Shown here in pieces: positions 51,111-57,287 of a DNA stretch of 57,287 nucleotides; positions within the stretch are counted from its first letter, which is position 1; each line of letters opens with the position of its first letter. Below the pieces are notes generated by a model that saw nothing but the letters and a program-made list of their open reading frames with translations, ran no database searches and was not told the origin of the DNA. Source of the stretch: a virus. The translations under genes and the position numbers were made by a program. The stretch covers positions 1-57,287 of IMG/VR virus record IMGVR_UViG_3300025869_000014. One strand, given 5' to 3'.

Positions 51111-52960
51111 TACCTTCTCCCGTCTGGTTGCATGTCAAATCTTAAGTCCCCAAGTCTCCACCCATAGCCTGATCCTGTACTTTCAACCCTAACAATAGAA
51201 TGCCTTGCTCTATTCCTTACATAAGACTGAGTGCTGCTAGGGGTAACAACAGAGGTAGACAAAGTTGTTGCAGCTTCTAATGGAAAGTCGCTGCCTTTTA
51301 TAACTATATTGGCAGTCGCATCTGACTGATCACCGTTAAATGTAAAGTCAGGAATTATCCTGCTCATAAACATAAGGTATTCACCCTCAGCCATTTCTAA
51401 ATCGCCAGACTCTATGTATGCAGTCATAGCTTCTCCATCAGCATCGTAACCAACTTCCTGTTCATAAAGATAATTATTGCCTCCATCAATCGCCGTTGTT
51501 GCTAAAGGATATTGCCTAGTTGTTCCTCCAGCCCAAGCGCCTCTTGATAAAGTTCCGACTGACCACAAGTTTTCAGAGTAATTATAAGTAACGTAATTTG
51601 TTACTTCTGTGTCATCAGACCCTATAGGATAAAACCAAGTGACTTCATTGTAGTCATTGTTTTCTGCGGCAAAAACTTTATATGCCTGATCTTGATTTAA
51701 GTTAGAAAACACAAAGTCTTTTACCGAACAAGGTAATGGCTGCACAGATCCGTTGTAAACGTAAAAGTTTTTTCTGTCCATAAAGTAAACAGATCCCCTT
51801 GCATTAACAGCAGCATTAGGAGAAATCATAGAAACGTCAGAGCTAACTCTTGTAAATTCAAATATAAATGGAGCGCCAACAAACCTCATAGAGTGTAGGC
51901 TGACATCCGTCCATATTAATATTTCTTGTCTGGTTTGAACCGCGCCAACAATTAAAGACCCGGAGTTTATTCTTACACCACCAGCCGAATTGGTTGCGGT
52001 TGGAGTCCAATCAGCAACGTTTTCTTGATCTGAAAACCTAATAAAAAGAGGATCTATATTAGATGATCCAATAGGATTTACGCCAAAAGCTATTACATGC
52101 TGATCCGTATCAGATACCATGACTTGTAAGGCAACCGTAGGAACATTAGATGCTCCGCCAAGGCTGGTAATATTTACAGCTCTAGCACCTGTACCACTAG
52201 ATTCATCCCAATAATAAAGACCACCACCTCTAATATTGAACAGCAAATCTTCGCCAAAATTATCTTGACTCCACAGTCTAAGCTGACCAGCAGAAGATAC
52301 TGCGCTAGAGCTTCCCCATGTACCAAAGCCCCATGTGCCAGCACCCCAACCAGTACCACTAATAAAAGTATTTAATCCTGTGTTAATTTGATAAGCGCCA
52401 ACTGTGCTTGACCCACCGTTTCCTGTATCACTAGCGTTTGCAGAGACTGCATTTCCATCAACATCTTTAGCTGTGATTGTATAGGTGCTTGTTGTTGGCA
52501 CAGAAGCAATTTGATACTCCTGATTTAATACGGTTGCAGATATGTTTCCACCTAACGTTGCTGCATCTGTATAAGTAACAAAATCATTTACTACCGCTCC
52601 GTGCGCGGTGTCTGTAATAGTTAAGGTAGAAGAACCATTTACTGCTGCAAAAGTTACATCCCCGGCTGACGTTGTTAATCTAATCGGAGTAACATCATTA
52701 AAGCTACTACCTTCTGCCACATAAAATTTAAGATTAGTTCCAAGACCAATATACTTAATAGACTCCAATGAAGCCCAGTCATGTATTGATCGACAAACTC
52801 CTAAGAAATAATCTTCAGTAAATTTTCTCCATCCACCTATTTTTTCTGGACGACCTTTTCTAAATCTAATCTTGTCAGAGTCAAACCAACCAGAATCTGC
52901 TGAATACTCAGTCCCTTCCTTGTTAACGCCCGGAGCAAACTGTATTTTTGTTAACGGCAT
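51110..52960 (-). CDS. Probable tail nozzle / stabilisation protein (P22 gp10-like)
   Basis: 616 residues. Opens 'MPLTKIQFAPGVNKEGTEYS', then 'GWFDSDKIRFRKGRPEKIGG', typical of podovirus tail proteins. The body is all beta with repeated Trp/Gly strands (TGWGAGTWGFGTWGSSSAV), probably a beta-propeller. Ends with 'RHSIVRVESTGSGYGWRLGD'. P22 gp10 and T7 gp12 fill this role. Position next to other tail proteins fits. Confidence 0.7.
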   Translation of the reverse strand: MPLTKIQFAPGVNKEGTEYSADSGWFDSDKIRFRKGRPEKIGGWRKFTEDYFLGVCRSIHDWASLESIKYIGLGTNLKFYVAEGSSFNDVTPIRLTTSAGDVTFAAVNGSSTLTITDTAHGAVVNDFVTYTDAATLGGNISATVLNQEYQIASVPTTSTYTITAKDVDGNAVSANASDTGNGGSSTVGAYQINTGLNTFISGTGWGAGTWGFGTWGSSSAVSSAGQLRLWSQDNFGEDLLFNIRGGGLYYWDESSGTGARAVNITSLGGASNVPTVALQVMVSDTDQHVIAFGVNPIGSSNIDPLFIRFSDQENVADWTPTATNSAGGVRINSGSLIVGAVQTRQEILIWTDVSLHSMRFVGAPFIFEFTRVSSDVSMISPNAAVNARGSVYFMDRKNFYVYNGSVQPLPCSVKDFVFSNLNQDQAYKVFAAENNDYNEVTWFYPIGSDDTEVTNYVTYNYSENLWSVGTLSRGAWAGGTTRQYPLATTAIDGGNNYLYEQEVGYDADGEAMTAYIESGDLEMAEGEYLMFMSRIIPDFTFNGDQSDATANIVIKGSDFPLEAATTLSTSVVTPSSTQSYVRNRARHSIVRVESTGSGYGWRLGDLRFDMQPDGRR

Positions 52961-52969
52961 TTTTTGTTC

Positions 52970-54019
52970 TCATTGATTTATATAAGAAGACAATACATCT
53001 TTATTAGGAAACGCGGTTTGCCCTCCGCCCATCATGCCTTTGCCCTGACTAGGATAATTACTAAAACTGTTAAAGCCTCCACCAAACCCCATTGAAGGTT
53101 GACTCTGATTTGAGGACGGCATCGTATTGCCTTTTCTTCCCGGACTATTAAATCCTCCGCCAAATCCCATTTGATTATACTGATTTGACAATGACGGAGG
53201 AGCCGACATAGCAGTTGTAGGCGCTGAGGTATACATTGTGTCTGCGTTATTAGAAAATGAATAATCGCCCGGATTTCTTGTATAGAGCAAAGCGTCTCTA
53301 GAAGAAATTCTTCCATCATTGTTCAAATCATATTGCATGTCCTCATCAATAAGTCCGGTAGACATTCTTAGTATGTTTTGAGAAATATCTGACTGCTCAT
53401 TAGTAGGTGTTATTGGTGGAGGTGTAGGTTGCATAGACGCATTAGGAGTCGGGACAGAAGCTGAACTAGGAGCGTTTGTTATTCTTGCCCCTGAATTAAA
53501 CATGCTGGAATTATAGGGCTGATAGTGAGGATTCTGGAACATGTTCAAATTTGAAGGAACACTCGATCCGCTAAATCTATAAGGATTAAATTGAGTTAAG
53601 TTGCTGGTCTGACCATAACCACGAGGCATCATTGGCTGTTGATAGCTAGGCATTCCCATTGGGCTTCCTTTTCTGCCCGGACTATTAAATCCAAAAGAAG
53701 GATATGTTGGCGAGCTAGGAGGTTGCGGGTAATAGCCTGTTGGCTGAGGCGCATTTCTTTGACCTTTCCTGCCGGGAGAAGGAAATCGAGGAGCTGGTTG
53801 CCTAGGCGGATAAAAAGGATCAGGCATACCCGGAGGCATCCTAGGTATTCCATAGGTAGGCTCTTGATATCTTTGATTTTGAGAGCTGCGCTGAAACAAG
53901 TTCTGCCTGTAGTTATTAATTCCGGGCTCTTGAAACATTCCGCCATACGAGCTATCTAATCCACGCAAAAAGTTGTCAGCAGAAAAGCTTCTGTTATTAA
54001 AAATAGGTCGTTGTGACAT
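52970..54019 (-). CDS. Disordered virion protein with SPGRKG repeats and EF-hand-like loop
   Basis: 349 residues, rich in Pro, Asn, Ser, Met, Gly. Four copies of F(N/P)SPGRKG at about residues 80, 110, 290 and nearby. A single calcium-loop-like motif DLNNDGRISSRDAL lies near residue 230, between NEQSDISQ and ADTMYTSAP, words also present side by side in the 995-aa protein. No globular domain otherwise. Possible tail-tip or adhesin accessory; not certain. Confidence 0.6.
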   Translation of the reverse strand: MSQRPIFNNRSFSADNFLRGLDSSYGGMFQEPGINNYRQNLFQRSSQNQRYQEPTYGIPRMPPGMPDPFYPPRQPAPRFPSPGRKGQRNAPQPTGYYPQPPSSPTYPSFGFNSPGRKGSPMGMPSYQQPMMPRGYGQTSNLTQFNPYRFSGSSVPSNLNMFQNPHYQPYNSSMFNSGARITNAPSSASVPTPNASMQPTPPPITPTNEQSDISQNILRMSTGLIDEDMQYDLNNDGRISSRDALLYTRNPGDYSFSNNADTMYTSAPTTAMSAPPSLSNQYNQMGFGGGFNSPGRKGNTMPSSNQSQPSMGFGGGFNSFSNYPSQGKGMMGGGQTAFPNKDVLSSYINQ

Positions 54020-54020
54020 G

Positions 54021-54446
54021 TTACCTCTCTTGGTACTCGCCAGATTTAATCATTTGACAAAGCTCTAACGCTCTATCTCCAACTTGCTTTGCCCATCTGC
54101 TGTCGTAAAATTCATCTCCAGCTTTTTCAAAATTGTTTTCAGCCATGTAAGCCAATGCTTTAACAAACCCTCTTAATCTTGTTTGCCCAATATTAAATGA
54201 CAAATCTATAAGAGCTTCTTTTCTTACCATATCTAAAGTGTTAAACCAAAAGTATTCTTTAGACAGCTCTTCTCGGCATCTGTTGATGTCGTTGTTTAGC
54301 ATGTAATCTATTTCATCATCTGAAATACCAAGCCCAGATTCAGATATGTTTCTGCCAACACCAATGGTCTCGTATCCGGCGGAACACATGTAGACTTTGT
54401 CCCTAACTCCTTCATGCCTTCTGAGCATTTTTATCAATCTATTCAT
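54021..54446 (-). CDS. T4-type lysozyme (glycoside hydrolase 24)
   Basis: 141 residues. Catalytic Glu in 'LRRHEGVRDKVYMCSAGYET' followed by IGVGRNI matches T4 lysozyme E11-D20-T26; the Asp20 position is Cys, a natural variant found in many phage lysozymes. 'EALIDLSFNIGQTRLRGFVK' supports the family. It cuts the peptidoglycan sugar backbone at lysis. Overlaps the holin gene by four bases. No signal peptide, so it needs the holin. Confidence 0.9.
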   Translation of the reverse strand: MNRLIKMLRRHEGVRDKVYMCSAGYETIGVGRNISESGLGISDDEIDYMLNNDINRCREELSKEYFWFNTLDMVRKEALIDLSFNIGQTRLRGFVKALAYMAENNFEKAGDEFYDSRWAKQVGDRALELCQMIKSGEYQER

Positions 54447-54919
54447 TTTTCATGCTTATGTGACGCGCCGTAATAAAAGCTAATGATCGATGAAACGATA
54501 CCTCCCAAATAACCCAGCACAAGATTTACAATACCGTCATCATTTGCAGCAGGATCTTGCAAAGTAACCAATGCAATGTATCCACCAAAAAATAAAACAC
54601 AAGCTACCGCAATAAACTTTGGAGTCCAATCTCCTTTAAAGGCAGACCTAGCATGCTGAATGTCTTCTGTTTCTAGCGCAAAAACATCTACATCTAGTTT
54701 TTTCATCTGAACCTGAAAATCAAGCTCGGCTTTTTTAAGCTCAGCAAGTTGCTCAGGCGTTGCTGCCTGCACTGCATGAACAATACTTTTCTCATCAGGA
54801 TTGCAGCCAAGAACGCTAGCAATTGTTTGAGCTGCTGCCCCGCCTAAAGGCCCGCCCAAAGCTTGCCCAATAGTAGGAGCTACTGCGCCAATCAGTCCTT
54901 TAATCGCTTTAAGATTCAT
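54443..54919 (-). CDS. Holin of the 3-TM type
   Basis: 158 residues. A Gly/Ala-rich hydrophobic start (about 5-37), a charged coiled middle (about 65-95, 'ELKKAELDFQVQMKKLDVDV'), then 'WTPKFIAVACVLFFGGYIAL' and a final 'VNLVLGYLGGIVSSIISFYY' helix. This is the layout of the three-membrane-segment holins known from gene-transfer-agent release systems. Its place beside the lysozyme agrees. Confidence 0.8.
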   Translation of the reverse strand: MNLKAIKGLIGAVAPTIGQALGGPLGGAAAQTIASVLGCNPDEKSIVHAVQAATPEQLAELKKAELDFQVQMKKLDVDVFALETEDIQHARSAFKGDWTPKFIAVACVLFFGGYIALVTLQDPAANDDGIVNLVLGYLGGIVSSIISFYYGASHKHEK

Positions 54920-55116
54920 TTAGCTAACACCAAGCCAACAATGGCAACAAGAGAAGCTATCATTACAGGGTATATTCCCCAAATCATATTTTCTAACTTA
55001 TCAAATCTTTTTCTTCCAGAATCAAGTCTTTCATGGATTGAGTCATACCGCAAAACGCACTCACGTTCATGAAGCTCTATTTTCTGCAACGCTTTGCTAG
55101 CATGAGTCTGAGCCAT
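54916..55116 (-). CDS. Small membrane protein of the lysis cassette
   Basis: 66 residues: a soluble charged helix (ALQKIELHERECVLRYDSIH), then a C-terminal membrane helix 'WGIYPVMIASLVAIVGLVLA'. Similar to XhlA-type lysis accessory proteins. Four-base overlap with the holin gene. Antiholin or accessory role is inferred. Confidence 0.6.
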   Translation of the reverse strand: MAQTHASKALQKIELHERECVLRYDSIHERLDSGRKRFDKLENMIWGIYPVMIASLVAIVGLVLAK

Positions 55117-55379
55117 TAGCTTGCTTCCGATTCTATTTCATCTTCTTCAATTACTTTTATCGATTCCCGCAAAGCATTCTCGCGAAACCCAAGAGCAACT
55201 TGTAAATTTAAAGCTTGCTGTTGAGCTGCATTTATTTGATTATGCAACTGACTAACTTGATTTCTAAGATTAATTACCTCAACATAATGAGTCTTAGAAT
55301 CATCTCTAAGATCGTTTACCTTATATTCTTGATCATCAATAGTTAAGGTTGCTTCTTGTATTTCTGCTTGTTCGGTCAT
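55116..55379 (-). CDS. Small coiled-coil protein
   Basis: 87 residues. N-terminal 'ATLTIDDQEYKVNDLRDDSK' strand pair followed by a coiled coil (LRNQVSQLHNQINAAQQQAL). A family often found in marine phage lysis regions; unknown role. Confidence 0.6.
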   Translation of the reverse strand: MTEQAEIQEATLTIDDQEYKVNDLRDDSKTHYVEVINLRNQVSQLHNQINAAQQQALNLQVALGFRENALRESIKVIEEDEIESEAS

Positions 55380-55458
55380 AACTTCTCCTAGGTTTATTTT
55401 AAAGTCTAATCATTCTGCCATTATTTTTAACAAGTTTCATCTTGTCTTGTGTTTTTTG

Positions 55459-55914
55459 TTACTTCTTAAACAACAAAATGATAGTCCCAAGTATAACGCC
55501 AAATCCAATAATTCCTGCCGTGAACGCAACGCCAAGTTGTTTGGCAAAAGCAATGTTCTTACGCCTGCGGATCAACGCTATCCTTATTTGCTTTTCATGT
55601 TCCAAGCGACTCTCTTCGACCCTGTTCATCATTTCTTTATAATCAGCCCCTAAGCCCGCCATTGTGAATTGATCTTTGAGCTGCTGGTTAAACATTTTCA
55701 ATTGCCGTTTTGCCATCGTTATCTGTAACGATTCTTTCACTGACAGCCTACCAACATATTTACTTTCTACATCTTGGATGGTTTCGTTAGCTTTGCTATA
55801 CCGTTCCATGACAGAAGATATATCACTAGCATGCCCGCCAGCTTCTTTTAAAGCGCCTATCGCGTCATTTAGCCCCTTGACAACCGATATAACTGTAGCT
55901 ATTTCGGCAATCAT
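55459..55914 (-). CDS. Coiled-coil membrane-anchored protein
   Basis: 151 residues from ATG 55914, which overlaps the preceding stop (TAATG); a start six codons earlier (55932) is also possible. Helical body 'MIAEIATVISVVKGLNDAIG' to about 125, then a basic patch (RIALIRRRKNIA) and a C-terminal membrane helix 'AFTAGIIGFGVILGTIILLF'. An anchored cytoplasmic protein, perhaps lysis-linked. Confidence 0.6.
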   Translation of the reverse strand: MIAEIATVISVVKGLNDAIGALKEAGGHASDISSVMERYSKANETIQDVESKYVGRLSVKESLQITMAKRQLKMFNQQLKDQFTMAGLGADYKEMMNRVEESRLEHEKQIRIALIRRRKNIAFAKQLGVAFTAGIIGFGVILGTIILLFKK

Positions 55915-56063
55915 TAGTCTTTCTTGTTCCATAGCTCAAAGAGCATCTTTACCTTCTCTTTGATAGTCTCTATATCGCCATGCATCTTAGCCAGCACTAT
56001 GACCAACGTAACAAAGCCCACCGCTATCGGCCACATTGTATTTACAAGGTCTAGTGCTTCCAT
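55914..56063 (-). CDS. 49-aa membrane protein
   Basis: ATG 56063 to TAA 55914. Residues 6-25 form a membrane helix (LVNTMWPIAVGFVTLVIVLA) followed by an amphipathic basic tail 'MHGDIETIKEKVKMLFELWN'. The layout resembles small holin-like or XkdX-type proteins. Lies at the upstream side of the lysis region. Confidence 0.6.
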   Translation of the reverse strand: MEALDLVNTMWPIAVGFVTLVIVLAKMHGDIETIKEKVKMLFELWNKKD

Positions 56064-56075
56064 GCTCTTTAATAA

Positions 56076-56324
56076 CTAGGCAGCTTCAGCAGCAGCAATA
56101 GCAGCATTGATTGCGGACATATCTTCGCTGCCCCAATCGTCGAGTGCTACACCTGCTGACAGATAACCGGAGCTACGCATAACGCGCTCTTTCACTTCTT
56201 CGTCTGTCATGTCGTCGCAAAAGTCGTTGTCTGCGTCTAAAGCATTGGTGATAACGCTAACGCTGCCAAGCATTGCGCTGTACATTTGTGCTTTTTCTTC
56301 TGCTGTTCGTTCTATTTCGCTCAT
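56076..56324 (-). CDS. 82-aa acidic protein, paralogue 2
   Basis: Contains 'MLGSVSVITNALDAD' and 'ALDDWGSEDMSAINAAIAAA'. It shares order and the DDWGSE word with the next protein upstream, which is the same length. ATGA overlap between the two. Unknown role; acidic and helical. Confidence 0.65.
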   Translation of the reverse strand: MSEIERTAEEKAQMYSAMLGSVSVITNALDADNDFCDDMTDEEVKERVMRSSGYLSAGVALDDWGSEDMSAINAAIAAAEAA

Positions 56325-56569
56325 GATGCTGTGTATCCTTTTCCTGCGCTAATAGCTGCGTCAGTAGCTGTAAAACTTTCGCTACCCCAATCGTCTTTAG
56401 CTTTCATAAGTTCAAGGTGGGCTACATTTCTGTCAACACAATCCTGCCTGTCTGCGGCTTCTTCATCTGCCATAGCGTCTCCTGCGATTACGTCTGTGAT
56501 TAGACTAATGCTGTGACCCATTGCCGTGAAGTCTGCGGCACATTCTTCTGATGTTCTATCTTCGCTCAT
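56321..56569 (-). CDS. 82-aa acidic protein, paralogue 1
   Basis: Contains 'MGHSISLITDVIAGDAM' and 'KAKDDWGSESFTATDAAISA', aligned with the following protein. Starts six bases after the tail-fibre stop, so it may be a fibre-associated chaperone or adaptor; that is inference. Confidence 0.65.
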   Translation of the reverse strand: MSEDRTSEECAADFTAMGHSISLITDVIAGDAMADEEAADRQDCVDRNVAHLELMKAKDDWGSESFTATDAAISAGKGYTAS

Positions 56570-56575
56570 AGTTGT

Positions 56576-57287
56576 TTATCCTTCTAAGGTTGTGATTCTT
56601 GCTGTTAATGATTCAATCAAGGCTTGCTGCTCTTGGATTGCTTTGACTAGGATGGGTATTAAGGCAGCTTCTGCTACTTCCTGAGAGCCATCTTCTCTAT
56701 CGTCCCATAGTCTAAAGCCGTCTTTAATGCTGTCATCTGCATCTATAGCTGCTTTGACTTCTTGGGCTATAAAGCCGTGGTTGGTGTCAGAGTTTTTAAA
56801 GACTTCGGTTGAGTCAGCTTTGTAAGCTCTAAAGGTTTCAGGTAGTTCGCCAAGTGTCTTGTACTTAAAGGTACGAGGCTGTAGAGCGTTAATAAAGCTA
56901 AGACCTGCTGTAGAGTCTGTGATGTCTTTCTTGTAGCGTTCGTCAGATACTGCGGCCCATGTTGCTGTACCATGTGCGGCTCTAATGTCATTAGCATCAA
57001 TACCAAGAGTTGTAAACCCTGCACCTGCTACAATGTTAAAACCTAAGCCTATGCAGTTGTTACTACCTGCGGCTTCAGCTTCAACCTGTGCGCCTATAAG
57101 AGTGTTTTGAGTCCCGCTTGTAACATTATCACCTGCAAGACCACCCACGAATGTGTTGTTTACGCCTGTGGTTACTGCGGCTCCTGCTGTATACCCCACG
57201 GCTGTGTTAAAAGAATCTGTAGCTGATGTAAAGTTTTGCGCTTCTAAAGCGCCTACACCAATCGCTGTTGTTTTACTTCCTAATGTA
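56576..57287 (-). CDS. Tail fibre, C-terminal part with S74 chaperone domain
   Basis: Continuation of the gene at 1-5213 across the circular junction. After more NTxxGxxxG repeats the sequence reads 'TWAAVSDERYKKDITDSTAG' then LSFINALQPRTFKYK, the signature of intramolecular chaperone auto-processing (peptidase S74) domains; the Ser at about 56946 marks the expected self-cleavage point, releasing about 123 residues. 'NHGFIAQEVKAAIDADDSIK' and a final leucine-rich coil 'QEQQALIESLTARITTLEG' complete the domain. It trimerises the fibre and is then cut off. Confidence 0.88.
   Translation of the reverse strand, partial: TLGSKTTAIGVGALEAQNFTSATDSFNTAVGYTAGAAVTTGVNNTFVGGLAGDNVTSGTQNTLIGAQVEAEAAGSNNCIGLGFNIVAGAGFTTLGIDANDIRAAHGTATWAAVSDERYKKDITDSTAGLSFINALQPRTFKYKTLGELPETFRAYKADSTEVFKNSDTNHGFIAQEVKAAIDADDSIKDGFRLWDDREDGSQEVAEAALIPILVKAIQEQQALIESLTARITTLEG
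57072..57287. repeat. Terminal redundancy with the window start, lacking 267 bp
   Basis: Bases 57072-57189 equal 1-118, then 57190-57287 equal 386-483. The jump falls at the 28-bp direct repeat (91-118 / 358-385) and keeps the reading frame (267 = 3 x 89). It proves the ends join and shows either repeat-number variants in the population or assembly slippage. Confidence 0.9.

Noticed and set aside
55388-55440. A 13-codon frame (MKLVKNNGRMIRL) in the gap between 55379 and 55459
   Set aside because: Too short to support without conservation or a clear ribosome site.

Overview
The window is essentially a whole tailed-phage genome (Caudoviricetes, podovirus-like), not a bacterial chromosome segment. 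It carries terminase, portal, scaffold, HK97-type capsid, connector and nozzle proteins, giant internal-virion-type proteins, a tail fibre and a lysis cassette, and genes are packed with ATGA/TAATG overlaps. Many small virion proteins resemble families I know from marine phage metagenomes, so an aquatic host is likely; the host itself cannot be named. No integrase, RNA polymerase, DNA polymerase or tRNA gene was seen. The sequence closes on itself: bases 57072-57189 repeat bases 1-118, and bases 57190-57287 repeat 386-483. The unit genome is therefore about 57,071 bp, and the tail-fibre gene runs across the window ends.

Late arm (minus strand). On the circle it runs without interruption from terS (19947) down to 1 and then from 57287 down to 33349. 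In order: terS, a 411-bp non-coding region, terL, a conserved unknown, portal, a GroES-like co-chaperonin, scaffold, a small virion protein, a putative decoration protein, major capsid protein, a parS-like site and a terminator, small virion proteins including three very basic ones, connector proteins, a repeat protein, the tail fibre (about 1902 aa, S74 chaperone at its C-terminus), two paralogous 82-aa proteins, a lysis region (membrane proteins, 3-TM holin, T4-type lysozyme), a nozzle-like protein, Pro-rich proteins, a GNAT-like protein, a 1193-aa protein with 54-residue helical repeats, a PMG-rich protein, and a 2584-aa polyvalent-type protein.

Early region. A divergent 487-bp spacer (19948-20434) starts a rightward operon (20435-24926): two small unknowns, a 33-aa membrane peptide, a leader with three hairpins, a MoxR-type AAA+ ATPase, a coiled-coil-type protein, a metallopeptidase-like/VWA protein of the DUF2201 type, and a ribbon-helix-helix protein, closed by a rho-independent terminator at 25097-25128. 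A leftward cluster (28208-25309) holds RusA, a small protein, a T7 gp4-like primase-helicase and an unknown. A second rightward operon (28320-33356) holds an Fe-S-type PD-(D/E)XK exonuclease, a tandem pair of paralogues, a Sak3/DUF1071 annealing protein, an SSB candidate, a NinB-like protein, a YbcO-like nuclease and several tiny proteins. It runs head-on into the late arm with an 8-bp overlap.

The most unusual points are the three-gene ATPase / VWA-metallopeptidase module with its own RHH protein, a 16-bp site one base from consensus parS, a virion-operon co-chaperonin, matching acidic WL tails on the helicase and the SSB candidate, an orphan tail-fibre repeat fragment in the early region, and the repeat-mediated length difference at the two ends.
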